The translations under genes were made by a program, and so were the position numbers. The notes beneath the pieces were generated by a model. That model saw only the letters and a list, made by a program, of their open reading frames with translations, made no database searches and was not told the origin of the DNA. Positions 35,231-44,289 of a stretch of DNA of 64,000 nt are shown in pieces. This stretch comes from Desulfobacteraceae bacterium. GTDB lineage: Bacteria > Desulfobacterota > Desulfobacteria > Desulfobacterales > SKZT01. The stretch spans positions 62,001 through 126,000 of the forward strand of contig JAABTQ010000002.1 in NCBI GenBank assembly GCA_011389745.1. Reading direction: 5' to 3'. Each line of letters starts with the position of its first letter. The first letter of the stretch is position 1.

Positions 35231-36469
35231 ATGAAAGGAAATAAAAAACCTAAAAATCAAGGATCGGGAATAATAGGGGCATTTCGGTTCGACCGCATGG
35301 AGCTGGCGGGTTCATTCGGTGACCTGGGAACCATTTTGCCTTTGGCCATCGGAATGATTTTAATCAATGGCCTCAATGCGTTGGGCTTATTTATGAGCGT
35401 TGGGCTTTATTATGTCTTTGCAGGACTCTATTTCAGGGTAACCAGCCCTGTTGAACCCATGAAGGTTATCGGAGCCTATGCCATTGCAACCGGAATCACC
35501 GCCGGTCAGATCCAGGCCTCCAGCTTGTGGGTTTTCCTGTTTTTACTGATCATCGGCGCTACCGGCATGATCACGGTGATAGGGCGATATATTCCCAGGC
35601 CGGTTATTCGAGGGGTTCAGCTATCCACAGGTGTTCTGCTGGTTTCCCAGGGTGTGAAGCTGATGCTGGGAACCTCAAGATTTCAAGCACTGCGAGAGGC
35701 GGCAGAGCCTTATCTGAGCGTACAGAGCCTGGGGCCGATTCCCCTTGGTTTGTTGATCGGCGCAATTTTAGGGGTGCTTACCCTTTTGCTCCTGGAAAAC
35801 AAACGATTACCGGCAGCCATTGTCGTGGTCGGAGCAGGTATTTTAACCGGTATCTTTTTGGGAACACGAGAGGGTTTGGACCAAATAAAACTCGGATTTT
35901 ATCTACCCAAATTGATGCCATACGGTCTTCCTTCAGCTAACGATTTCACTTTCGCCCTGTTGGTACTGGTTCTGCCTCAGATACCCATGACCCTGGGAAA
36001 CGCTGTCATGGCCAATGCCGATCTGTCGATCCAGTATTTCCCCCAGGACGGACACCGGGTGACTTACCCTGCGCTGTGTATCAGCATGGCCCTGGCCAAC
36101 CTGATGAGTTTCTTCCTGGGAGGCATGCCCATGTGCCATGGCGCAGGCGGTCTGGCCTCCCGTTACCGTTTCGGAGCCCGCACCGGAGGGTCCAATCTGA
36201 TGATTGGAGCCATTTTTATTATTTTGGCACTTTTTTTAGGAGAGCATCTCATGGGGATCATTTATCTATTGCCAATGTCCGCCCTTGGGATTTTGCTGAT
36301 ATTTGCAGGGGCGCAATTGTCCCTCACGCTTTTGGATATAAATACACGCAAAGACATGTTCATACCGATTCTTGTCGTGGGGATAACCTTGGCTTCGAAT
36401 CTGGCGGCCGGATTTATAGTCGGTATTGCTGTGGCTTATGCTCTGAAATCAGAAAAGCTCAACGTGTAA
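35231..36469 (+). CDS. MOT1/SulP-like molybdate (sulfate) transporter
   Basis: 412 residues from the ATG at 35231, which has GGAG six bases upstream; an in-frame TTG at 35192 is less likely. Family marks of MOT1-type transporters are ELAGSFGDLGTILPL and SPVEPMKVIGAYA, repeated in the second half as PQIPMTLGNAVMA and GGMPMCHGAGGLA. About ten to twelve membrane helices are visible. The neighbouring TOBE regulator and ModE support molybdate as substrate. Confidence 0.85.
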   Translation: MKGNKKPKNQGSGIIGAFRFDRMELAGSFGDLGTILPLAIGMILINGLNALGLFMSVGLYYVFAGLYFRVTSPVEPMKVIGAYAIATGITAGQIQASSLWVFLFLLIIGATGMITVIGRYIPRPVIRGVQLSTGVLLVSQGVKLMLGTSRFQALREAAEPYLSVQSLGPIPLGLLIGAILGVLTLLLLENKRLPAAIVVVGAGILTGIFLGTREGLDQIKLGFYLPKLMPYGLPSANDFTFALLVLVLPQIPMTLGNAVMANADLSIQYFPQDGHRVTYPALCISMALANLMSFFLGGMPMCHGAGGLASRYRFGARTGGSNLMIGAIFIILALFLGEHLMGIIYLLPMSALGILLIFAGAQLSLTLLDINTRKDMFIPILVVGITLASNLAAGFIVGIAVAYALKSEKLNV

Positions 36470-36534
36470 ACCTATTAAAAAGTCTCTTGCATCCCAGTCC
36501 GGTTCTGCGCTCGGACCTTAGGAGCTGTTAGGAC

Positions 36535-36735
36535 TATTTGGGAAACAAGAAGCTTGCCTGTGCACAGTTGAGATACATTGTCCGCAACGGCGACGATCCG
36601 CTGGCCTTGCTGGGTTCGGCGCCGCTGCCTGGAGAACGGCGCCGAGGGACCGATTTATAGGGTGGAGCGACAGTCAACGGCAAAAAAGGCTGAATTTGAG
36701 GATTGCCATAGGGCATCAAGGCTATAGACCCGTAT
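36535..36735 (+). pseudogene. DUF4338 (DruA-like, transposon-associated) remnant with frameshift
   Basis: One frame reads QLRYIVRNGDDPLALLG and the continuation in a second frame reads FGAAAWRTAPRDRFIGWS then RQKRLNLRIAIGHQGY. This is the core of DUF4338 proteins (ALLxxGSAAxKxxPRDxxIGWxxxxRxxNL). A frameshift lies near 36608 and both ends are missing. The 350-base interval between the transporter and modE holds only this. Confidence 0.55.
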
Positions 36736-36821
36736 TGAAATTCGTGATAATAAAGTATCGCAAAATCAAAACGTTTTTATAATAAATCTCTCAAATCAAA
36801 GAATTGTTTAAACATGAAATC

Positions 36822-37181
36822 ATGAAATTAAAAAAACAACCCGTTATTCGAATGCATCTATGGCTTGAAACCGAGAAGGGACTTTTTTTCGGTTTGGGAC
36901 GTATGAAAATTCTGAAATGTATCCATGATGGGCAATCGCTCAAAGGGGCGGCAGAAAGCCTTGGAATGTCCTATCGGGCGGCATGGGGCAAAATCAAAAA
37001 AACCGAGGAGGTCATCGGTGTAAAACTTATTGAGAAAAAAGGGGGGAATCGCGCCGGCTACGAATTTACCCAAAAGGGGCATGAGCTTATGAAAAAGTTC
37101 GACCGGTGGTTTGAGAAAGTAGAATTTTTTGCATTAGAATGCAAAAGAGACGCTTCCATTCAACCCTATCGGGTTCAATGA
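36822..37181 (+). CDS. modE: ModE-type winged-helix regulator (DNA-binding domain only)
   Basis: About 119 residues from the ATG at 36822 (TTG at 36804 possible). The LysR-like winged helix of ModE is clear: GRMKILKCIHDGQSLKGAAE, LGMSYRAAWGKIKKTEEVIG, KGGNRAGYEFTQKG. It lacks the C-terminal TOBE domains of E. coli ModE, as in many Desulfobacterota, so effector sensing would need another protein; the TOBE protein 1.8 kb away is an obvious candidate. Confidence 0.85.
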   Translation: MKLKKQPVIRMHLWLETEKGLFFGLGRMKILKCIHDGQSLKGAAESLGMSYRAAWGKIKKTEEVIGVKLIEKKGGNRAGYEFTQKGHELMKKFDRWFEKVEFFALECKRDASIQPYRVQ

Positions 37182-37376
37182 ACCACATCAGGAAAATGGC
37201 GATATCAAAAAAAGAAAGCCGAGTGATTAGCTTTTTAACAATCGGCTATTCACTGTGTGTAGATGTCCTCACAGATGGTGGTATACGCTTCCACTAGCGA
37301 CGGGAAAGGCATGTATTTTCGGAAACGAAATTCGACGCTTACCAACATTTCTACAAATTCCAAATGAGGTTTCGCA

Positions 37377-38237
37377 ATGGATACAATCTCTTTTTCAAGC
37401 CAAGGCGACCCCAACAATCCTGATTTAAGAACAAAGGTTTTTTGCATTTTAAGCGATAAGCGTGTATTTCGCACCAAATCCCCGGCCATGTTCAATGCGG
37501 CCATAAAGCATGCCGGCATAAACGGAATATACATTCCCCTGATGGTCGAACCGGGTAATCTGGGTAAAGCCATACAAAGTCTTCGTATTTTGAATATGGC
37601 CGGAGCCAATATCGCGGTTCCTTATAAGGAAAAAGTGATTGCTTACCTGGATATCCTTGCCGAAGACGCTGAAACCATCAGAGCCATCAATACCATCACG
37701 GTTGACAATGGTATATTGAAAGGTTTCAATACCAATGCCATCGGTTTTAAAAAGGCCATTGAAGAAGTGGGATACAATGCTGAAAACAAATCTGCTTTGG
37801 TTTTTGGTTCCGGTGGGGCAGCCCGCGCAGTGGTATTCATGCTAAACCGTCTGCGCGCTAAACCTATCTTAATTACCGGAAGAAATCAAAAAAGGGCAAA
37901 GAAACTGGCTGCTGATTTGGGTGGTGAAGCGATTTCCTTTGATGAGCTAAAATCCCGGAAAATACCGGCAAATTTGCTGATTAATGCAACTTCCATTTCA
38001 AGCCATGATGAATCACCGGAAATGGCGTTGCTGGTTGAAAATTTAAAACTCAAGAACTACCAATGGATTATTGATCTGAATTACGGAAGGCCCCAATATA
38101 TCTTCCGGGACTTTGCCCAGAAAATCGGTACCCGTTTCATGGACGGTATTCCCATGCTGGCGCATCAGGCATCTGAAAGTTTTGCACTATGGACCGGTAT
38201 TCAAATTCCGCCCACAATATTTCTTTCAGGACTGTAA
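37377..38237 (+). CDS. aroE: Shikimate dehydrogenase-like protein
   Basis: A 286-residue NADP-binding protein with AroE layout: KSPAMFNAA near residue 34, NIAVPYKEK with the catalytic lysine K84, FGSGGAARAV nucleotide loop, and GIPMLAHQASESFALWTG at the end. The second member of the catalytic pair, Asp in the GxNTDxxG motif, is asparagine (FNTNAIGF, N120). It may therefore have altered activity or be an AroE paralogue. GAGG precedes the ATG at good distance. It is the first gene of a likely three-gene unit. Confidence 0.8.
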   Translation: MDTISFSSQGDPNNPDLRTKVFCILSDKRVFRTKSPAMFNAAIKHAGINGIYIPLMVEPGNLGKAIQSLRILNMAGANIAVPYKEKVIAYLDILAEDAETIRAINTITVDNGILKGFNTNAIGFKKAIEEVGYNAENKSALVFGSGGAARAVVFMLNRLRAKPILITGRNQKRAKKLAADLGGEAISFDELKSRKIPANLLINATSISSHDESPEMALLVENLKLKNYQWIIDLNYGRPQYIFRDFAQKIGTRFMDGIPMLAHQASESFALWTGIQIPPTIFLSGL

Positions 38238-38280
38238 ATTGTTTTAACAAAATGTTGGACTCTTCAGTTAAGGTGATTTC

Positions 38281-39675
38281 ATGGAAAAAACAATAAATGA
38301 ATACGATGTGGTGGTTGTCGGGTCCGGAACAGCCGGTCAAACAGCGGCTTATCGTCTTAAAGACAAGGGGCTGAAAGTGGCTCTTGTGGAAAAGAGTGAT
38401 TATCCGGGCGGAACCTGCGCACTTTCAGGATGCCAGCCGAAAAAATGGTTCTATGAACTTACAGAAACAGTGGCCAAATCCAGGCATTTGCTTGAAAAAG
38501 GAATTGTGACACCCCCTGCGGTTTCATGGTCGTCTATTCTTGTTCAAAAAAACAAGTTCACACACTACATTCCCGATAACACCGTGGAAGGCCTCATGGA
38601 AGCCGGCATCGATTTTATCGAAGGAACCGCTCATTTTTTAAATCCGGATGAGTTGGAGGTGGAAGATCAACGCCTGAAATCAAAGTTTTTCATTCTTGCC
38701 ACTGGCGCAAAACCAATGCCACTGCCTATTAAAGGAAAAGAACATATTATCACCAGCAGTGATTTTTTGAACCTTAAAGACCTGCCCAAGAGGATACTTT
38801 TTATTGGTGGCGGGTTTATCTCTTTTGAGTTTGCCCATTTTGCAGCCCGCCTGGGACCGCAAAATATCCAAACCGTTATTATCGAAGTCGGTGACAGGCC
38901 TCTGGGCCCTTTCGACTCTGAAATGGTAGATTTGCTGGTAAAGGCATCGGGGGATGAAAACATTCAAATTTTCACAAAAGTTCAGATAAAATCCGTTGAG
39001 AAACATAAAGGGGAGTTTATTGTCAAAACCGAATCGGATGATAAATTTGAAACCGATCTGGTGGTTCATGGTGCTGGAAGAGCCGCCGATATTGAAAGCC
39101 TCAACCTTGAAGCCGGTGGTGTCCAATTTTCAAAAAAGGGTATCGGTGTCGATAACCACATGAGAACATCCAACCCGAAAGTTTTTGCCGTGGGTGATTG
39201 TGCCTCCGGCATACAACTTGCCAGGGTAGCCGACTTTGAAGCCAAAGTGGCAACCCATAATATTTTGGCACAGCTTAACGACACCGATAAAGACACTATT
39301 GATTACAAAACTGTTCCGGTTCTCTTGTTTACCTATCCCCAATATGGAATGGTCGGCAAAACAGAAGATTTGCTTAAGGAAGAGGGAGTTGAATATCAAA
39401 AAAGTTTTGGAAAAAACCTGCGGTGGCCGACTTACAGGCGCGTCGGATTAGATCATGCGGCATATAAGATTTTGGCTGGCCCCGACGGACAAATCCTTGG
39501 GGCGCACATTATTTCGGACAATGCTTCCGGCCTGGTCATTACCCTTAAAACGGCTATGCTTAACGGGACCACTGCGGATGTATTATACCGGCAAAGTGTT
39601 ATGACACCCTATCCTACAAGAGAAAGTGATATTATATACATGTTGGAACCACTAAAGGGAAAAAAAGGAGTGTAA
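38281..39675 (+). CDS. FAD pyridine nucleotide-disulfide oxidoreductase
   Basis: A 464-residue class I flavoprotein related to dihydrolipoyl dehydrogenase and mercuric reductase. FAD site VVVGSGTAGQTAAYRL; redox pair C46/C51 in GGTCALSGCQPKK; second dinucleotide site FIGGGFISFEFAH; FAVGDCASG. The C-terminal active-site His-Pro of lipoamide dehydrogenase (HPTxSE) reads TPYPTRESD, with tyrosine in place of histidine, so the substrate is probably not lipoamide. It follows aroE by 43 bases with AAGGTG before its ATG. Confidence 0.83.
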   Translation: MEKTINEYDVVVVGSGTAGQTAAYRLKDKGLKVALVEKSDYPGGTCALSGCQPKKWFYELTETVAKSRHLLEKGIVTPPAVSWSSILVQKNKFTHYIPDNTVEGLMEAGIDFIEGTAHFLNPDELEVEDQRLKSKFFILATGAKPMPLPIKGKEHIITSSDFLNLKDLPKRILFIGGGFISFEFAHFAARLGPQNIQTVIIEVGDRPLGPFDSEMVDLLVKASGDENIQIFTKVQIKSVEKHKGEFIVKTESDDKFETDLVVHGAGRAADIESLNLEAGGVQFSKKGIGVDNHMRTSNPKVFAVGDCASGIQLARVADFEAKVATHNILAQLNDTDKDTIDYKTVPVLLFTYPQYGMVGKTEDLLKEEGVEYQKSFGKNLRWPTYRRVGLDHAAYKILAGPDGQILGAHIISDNASGLVITLKTAMLNGTTADVLYRQSVMTPYPTRESDIIYMLEPLKGKKGV

Positions 39676-39677
39676 CC

Positions 39678-39893
39678 ATGAGTAGAGCAAAATGTCCGAT
39701 TTGTGGTTGTGAAGAATTTTATGTGAAAGATCCGGAGGATGATTATGGGATCTATGAGTTCAGATGTGAGGATGGCGAAATCTGTTTTGACCCGGAAACA
39801 GATAAAGAAAAAATTCCAGATATCGATGATAAAACCGAAACCCATTGTAATCGTTGCAAATGGCACGATAAAATGGAAAAACTGAAAAGATAA
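39678..39893 (+). CDS. Small CxxC zinc-binding protein
   Basis: A 71-residue acidic protein with CPICGCEEF at the N-terminus and CNRCKW near the C-terminus, plus C in FRCEDG and EICFD. It starts two bases after the oxidoreductase stop, with AAAGGAG overlapping that gene's end, so the two are co-translated. A redox or metal partner of the flavoprotein is conceivable but not shown. Confidence 0.7.
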   Translation: MSRAKCPICGCEEFYVKDPEDDYGIYEFRCEDGEICFDPETDKEKIPDIDDKTETHCNRCKWHDKMEKLKR

Positions 39894-39987
39894 TCGGGGA
39901 TTCCCATCGTTCAAAATTTCCTGTGATCAGATATAAACACAATTTTTTTTGCTGCGCTGCAAGCTGAGGGTCTAAGCATTATAATTT

Positions 39988-40221
39988 TTAGTGTGCGTGA
40001 CCATGCCCGTGTCCCATCCCATTTTCCTGTTCGGCCAGTTGCCGGTAATGATCGGGGTTCATCCGGGGAATTTCTTTTACCAGGACCGTAAGCCCCCATA
40101 ACTCATCTTCCCCATGGGTAGGACCAAATGCGGGCATGCCCGTCATTTTAATGCCATATTTCACGATCCAATAAATTTCGGCTTCGCTGCGCGCTTTTTG
40201 AATGTTCCCGGATATCATCAA
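39988..40221 (-). pseudogene. Truncated class I cytochrome c (C-terminal part)
   Basis: The 77-residue frame reads IYWIVKYGIKMTGMPAFGPT, then EDELWGLTVLVKEIPRM and a His-rich end. This is the last half of a monoheme cytochrome c with the axial methionine in TGMPAFG. The heme-binding CxxCH segment is absent upstream in any frame. A good ribosome binding site (GGAGGTG) precedes the ATG, so a short product could still be made. Confidence 0.6.
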
Positions 40222-40892
40222 AATTCACCTCCGATCTTTTTGATCGATAGCATGACGCCTTCTTGACATCGATTTTTACCAATTCATTGAAGCAGAAAAA
40301 AGATTAACAGTTTGTTTTTCACCTTAAATTTTATCATCCTGTGTGTCTTATACCGCAGATGATTTTTTTCTGATGGTCAATTTTGAAGTTATGAGAAAAA
40401 GAATTTCTTAATGCTTTATCTCCATCTGACTATAGGAGAAAAGGAAAGATAATAAAATAGGGGAAAATCAGTATATTAGACTTTTACAGATTGTACTGAT
40501 TAGATGTTCCCGCCGATCCGGCAGAAATTCCCAGAAAACAGCCTGCCGCCGAGGTTGCAATGCAGTGGCTAAGAAATAGCCTCCGTGAAATATGTTCCAT
40601 TTTTGCATACCCTGTGTTTAAGTCGACTTTTTTTCTCATTAAATATGAACTGGATATTTGTCAATCAAAATCAAAAATAGAAATAGGGTAGTTGATATCC
40701 GGAATGAACAATACTCCTATTGCATAACGTGAATCAACAGTTTACCCCATTTTAATACCTAACCCGGTGTTTTATACTATTTTAAATCTTATTTGCGATT
40801 TTTCTAAATATAGGAAGGCGGCTGCCGCCTGTTAAAAACAAAAATGGATCATTTTAGTCTAAAATCAGGAGTTTAATGTATAGGATCATGAA
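40222..40892. other. AT-rich intergenic region without recognised gene
   Basis: No reading frame with family marks was found on either strand. The only structure is a hairpin AGGCGGC-T-GCCGCCT at 40816-40830 about 60 bases before mgtC, which may be a regulatory hairpin. Confidence 0.5.
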
Positions 40893-41423
40893 ATGATGGA
40901 TTTTTTTTCGAATTTATGGATCCATATCAGTAGCTATCTTTCATCCTTATCCGATTTTAATTGGCTTACTTTTTTAAATAATTTTTTTAAAATCATAGCC
41001 GCTTTTGTTTTTGCGCTACCATTGGCTCTGGAAAGAGAATACTATTCCCGAAGTTTAGGTTTGCGCACATTTCCACTCGTTGCTGTGGCCAGCTGCGGGT
41101 ATGTGATTATCGCCGAATCTTTTATCAGTGGAGATAATCCCGATGCCAGAGCCCGGATGATGCAAGGACTTATGACCGGCATCGGGTTTATCGGCGGCGG
41201 AGCAATTCTGAAGGAGGGAAAGGGTGAAATCATCGGAACGGCGACGGCGGTGAGCCTGTGGTCCACAGGTACAGTTGGCGCTGCAATCGCATTTAATCGA
41301 TTTGAAATTGCCATACTCGTGGCAGGGCTGAATTTTGTCGCTCTTCGGGTACTGTCTCCCATAAAAGAAACGATGGAAAATAAAGATTCTTTTAAAGACG
41401 ACATAAACAATTCACAAAAGTAA
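40893..41423 (+). CDS. MgtC/SapB family membrane protein
   Basis: A 176-residue inner-membrane protein with four to five helices. Family marks are ALPLALEREYYSRSLGLRT, the GxxxGGG string TGIGFIGGGAILKEG, and GTATAVSLWSTGTVGAA. MgtC proteins are linked to magnesium limitation and to ATP synthase control in pathogens. The N-terminal extension before the first helix is short. It stands alone. Confidence 0.85.
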   Translation: MMDFFSNLWIHISSYLSSLSDFNWLTFLNNFFKIIAAFVFALPLALEREYYSRSLGLRTFPLVAVASCGYVIIAESFISGDNPDARARMMQGLMTGIGFIGGGAILKEGKGEIIGTATAVSLWSTGTVGAAIAFNRFEIAILVAGLNFVALRVLSPIKETMENKDSFKDDINNSQK

Positions 41424-41472
41424 GGCTCTAATGACGGGTCTTATTTTTAGAATTTACGCTTTTCCTGCATGG

Positions 41473-42159
41473 TTACTCAATCCTTTCCAGGCTGCCGTTT
41501 TCAATCCGAAAACAAGAATCGAATCGCTTTGACTCCGCCAGCCTGGGATCATGAGAAGCCAATATGACGATAGCGTTTTGCCTTTTATAATTCTCAAGAA
41601 TATGAACCAGCCTGAGAACATTTTCAGAGTCCTGGTGCGCCGTGGGTTCATCCGCGAGAATCATCTCCGGTTCGGAAATAATGGCCCGGGCAGCCGCAAT
41701 TCGTTGGCGTTCCCCTCCGGATAGAGACATCACCATGTCACCGGCCATATGGGCCAACCCCATGCACTCAAGAGCCTGAAACCCTTTTTTCCTTATTTCC
41801 CTTATGGTGATTTTCCTGGGAATAAGCGGAAGGCATACGTTTTCAAGAACCGTCAAACCGGTCAACAGGTGAGGTTGCTGAAAAATAATGCCAAGCTTGC
41901 GTCTCCACATGTCCCGATGAAAAGAAGTCCATCGGGAAACACTCTTGCCGTCAACCCGGACTTCTCCTTCCGTAGGCCTGATCAGTCCGGCCAGAATATG
42001 GAGAAAAGTGCTTTTTCCGGCACCTGTGGCGCCGGTGACAAGCACCATCCGGCCAGCCTCGAAATCAACACTCACATGGTCGATGATAGTTTTTTCATTT
42101 TCCCCCGGCCCGGAAATTTTAAAGGAAACTTCTTTGATTTGAATATGATCCATTACCAT
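41473..42159 (-). CDS. ABC transporter ATPase (LolD/MacB type) of a NosL-linked operon
   Basis: A 228-residue ATPase: Walker A GATGAGKST, Q-loop IFQQPHLL, signature LSGGERQRIAAARA, Walker B MILADEPTA, switch His in ASHDPRLAE. The permease stop overlaps its start (ATGGTAATG, so the start may be the second ATG at 42153). It powers the FtsX-like permease upstream. Confidence 0.88.
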   Translation of the reverse strand: MVMDHIQIKEVSFKISGPGENEKTIIDHVSVDFEAGRMVLVTGATGAGKSTFLHILAGLIRPTEGEVRVDGKSVSRWTSFHRDMWRRKLGIIFQQPHLLTGLTVLENVCLPLIPRKITIREIRKKGFQALECMGLAHMAGDMVMSLSGGERQRIAAARAIISEPEMILADEPTAHQDSENVLRLVHILENYKRQNAIVILASHDPRLAESKRFDSCFRIENGSLERIE

Positions 42160-43325
42160 CTGCCTTCTTCCTGCAAGAGCTGATGGGGGTCTGCCGTTGC
42201 ATTTTCAATAGCCGGCCATAAATTGGAAAACAGATACGGCACCACTACACCCGAGGCAATCTGGAGTAAAACCATAACGGCCCCCTCTGAGTTAAGATAA
42301 AGACCCGGAGCATTGGATTGCCATCCGAAAAACAAATAGCCCGGCCATGAAATTCCAGGCATGTAAACCAATGCATAGGCAACAGTCATGCCGAAAGTAC
42401 AGGCGGGAAAGGATATCAATGCGGCTCTGCACATGAAAAATCCGACAATATCCTGTGTGGTCCATCCCATGGCTTTTAAAAGACCCGCCTCATATATTTT
42501 ACCACGTGTGCCTTTAAACCCGGCTGTGACAAGCAATGCCAAGGCCAGCAAAGATGGAACCAGAGCCAGATAAACCAGGCCTGTTTGACGAGATGTCGAG
42601 GTTGAGTATATTTTTAACGTTTCATTTTTTGTGGTGAGGCTCACCGGCCATGGAAAAGAATCGACCAGATCCGGAAGAATGGCATCGGACTCCTGCTCGT
42701 GAAATACCCTGATCGCCAGATCGCTGGCAAATCCTTCTTCAAGATCCAGAAGATATCGGGCATCATTTTCATCAAGCAGGACGATATCATGAACAGCCAT
42801 GCTATTTTCAGCAGGCAGCACTCCCGTCACTTTTACCTTCAGTTCCCGCCGACCATTTACCAAAAAAAATTCCGTATGCATCTTACCATTTGAAGATACG
42901 GAAATTACCCCCGGACCGATTACAGCCTCTCCCTGGACCGGAGATCTACCATGAACGGGATGAATTTTCAGCATATTTTCATCCGTTAACGAAGTTCCCA
43001 TAATTGTCACCGGTCCTTCCGGACCGTTGATTACACCCCAGATTCGAGGTCTCGCCGATATGACACCTGGAACCGAAACCGCTGCCCTGACGGCGTCTTC
43101 CACAGGAACAGGAACCCAATGCCCGGAAACCACGCGTCTGACCACCACCGAAGGCCCGTGTTCAAGAAGTCTTATGGCTGTTTCCGAAATTCCCTGGGAG
43201 AGTAAAAGCGATACGCTCGCCACAATGATCACCGATGCCAAAGCCGAAGCCAATAAAATCGACTCGAAAGGGTGCCTGATCAGATCTCTTGCGGCCCAAA
43301 GCCAGATCGCGGGAATGTATTTCAT
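42153..43325 (-). CDS. FtsX-like ABC permease
   Basis: A 390-residue permease with one N-terminal helix (FESILLASALASVIIVASVSLLL), a large extracytoplasmic domain (residues about 50-260) and three C-terminal helices with the FtsX string SLLALALLVTAGFKGTRGK...AMGWTTQDI. Such MacB/LolC-like permeases work as mechanotransmitters rather than channels. It overlaps the upstream small gene by ATGA and the downstream ATPase gene. Confidence 0.85.
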   Translation of the reverse strand: MKYIPAIWLWAARDLIRHPFESILLASALASVIIVASVSLLLSQGISETAIRLLEHGPSVVVRRVVSGHWVPVPVEDAVRAAVSVPGVISARPRIWGVINGPEGPVTIMGTSLTDENMLKIHPVHGRSPVQGEAVIGPGVISVSSNGKMHTEFFLVNGRRELKVKVTGVLPAENSMAVHDIVLLDENDARYLLDLEEGFASDLAIRVFHEQESDAILPDLVDSFPWPVSLTTKNETLKIYSTSTSRQTGLVYLALVPSLLALALLVTAGFKGTRGKIYEAGLLKAMGWTTQDIVGFFMCRAALISFPACTFGMTVAYALVYMPGISWPGYLFFGWQSNAPGLYLNSEGAVMVLLQIASGVVVPYLFSNLWPAIENATADPHQLLQEEGRW

Positions 43326-43672
43326 GGTAAATCATATTCCTTTGAATATTTCGGAGGGTTTAAAATGAGATATTCCGGGCTGGTCATAACATGACCAAAA
43401 TGGGGAGAAAAATTCAGGTTCACCGATGCTATGATACTTTCGGGATGCCTAAAGGGCCGACCGGAACCGATAACCGACAGGTTGCTCAGGTTCAGCGCCT
43501 GCATCACCTCTCCGGTAGAATCGTCGCCAGACCTAAAACAGGTATGCATTACCGGAACCGCCAAGCATAACAGAGCAGTGGCCACAAGAATGATAAATAA
43601 GTTTGCGGACAAACCCAAACGGTCACAAGGCCTTTTACTTTTCCTGAAGTTATTTTTTGTTGTGATGTTCAG
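43322..43672 (-). CDS. Single-pass membrane protein of the NosL operon, probable CTG start
   Basis: The frame encodes a membrane anchor (ANLFIILVATALLCLAVPVM) and a periplasmic tail of about 70 residues with no recognised family. A TTG at 43618 has no suitable ribosome binding site. The CTG at 43672 lies five bases after AAGGAG, which itself follows the nosL stop, and adds a basic N-terminus (NITTKNNFRKSKRP) that fits the positive-inside rule. I therefore favour CTG. The stop overlaps the permease ATG. Confidence 0.6.
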   Translation of the reverse strand: MNITTKNNFRKSKRPCDRLGLSANLFIILVATALLCLAVPVMHTCFRSGDDSTGEVMQALNLSNLSVIGSGRPFRHPESIIASVNLNFSPHFGHVMTSPEYLILNPPKYSKEYDLP

Positions 43673-43683
43673 AGGATCTCCTT

Positions 43684-44196
43684 CTATCTCACTTGCTTAC
43701 CCGTGATTTCATCCCATTTCTCATTGGTGAGGTCCATAAGATGAAATCCGGTTTTACCTCCGTGCCGTCTTTTGAAAGCTTCCACATCACTTTCAGACTT
43801 TAAAGGCACAAAAGCAGGTCCCATCGGCCCGATCACATCGGATCCCACCACCCAGAAAGCTTTAGATCCGTCAATTTTTTCCCCTGTAAAATAATCCTGC
43901 ACCCAGACCTGTTGAATGTCCGATTTTTCAGCCTTTAAATAAACTTCCGGATGAAGCCATGCACGAATCATACATCCGGTTGCACAAAAAGAAAACGTTC
44001 GGCCATCGATTAGCTCCATGGTGCAAGCAAACTTTGGATAAAGAGCCACTTTCATGGCACATACGGGACATCGATCATCTTTGCCGACTTGAATTTTTTC
44101 TTGCTCACCGGCATTTGCAAAATGGGTTAAACAAAAACCAAACATAAACACAGTTAAACATATGATTGCTGTCGGACCTGAATTGTTTTTTTTCAT
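43684..44196 (-). CDS. nosL: NosL family copper-binding protein
   Basis: A 170-residue exported protein with an N-terminal signal (cleavage near ANA). The metal site is CPVCAMKV (C43, C46, M48) with further cysteines C58, C71 and C75 in FSFCATGCM. NosL delivers copper for nitrous oxide reductase in denitrifiers; no nosZ is seen here, so a broader role in extracytoplasmic copper handling is likely. It is first of four overlapping genes with a membrane protein, an FtsX permease and an ATPase. Confidence 0.82.
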   Translation of the reverse strand: MKKNNSGPTAIICLTVFMFGFCLTHFANAGEQEKIQVGKDDRCPVCAMKVALYPKFACTMELIDGRTFSFCATGCMIRAWLHPEVYLKAEKSDIQQVWVQDYFTGEKIDGSKAFWVVGSDVIGPMGPAFVPLKSESDVEAFKRRHGGKTGFHLMDLTNEKWDEITGKQVR

Positions 44197-44289
44197 TTGT
44201 ATCTCCCTTGATCTGTTTCAGAACTCAAAGTTTGATAATCTCATAGCGGCATAAAACCAAAAGGTTATGTTATTTCTGATTTGATACCG

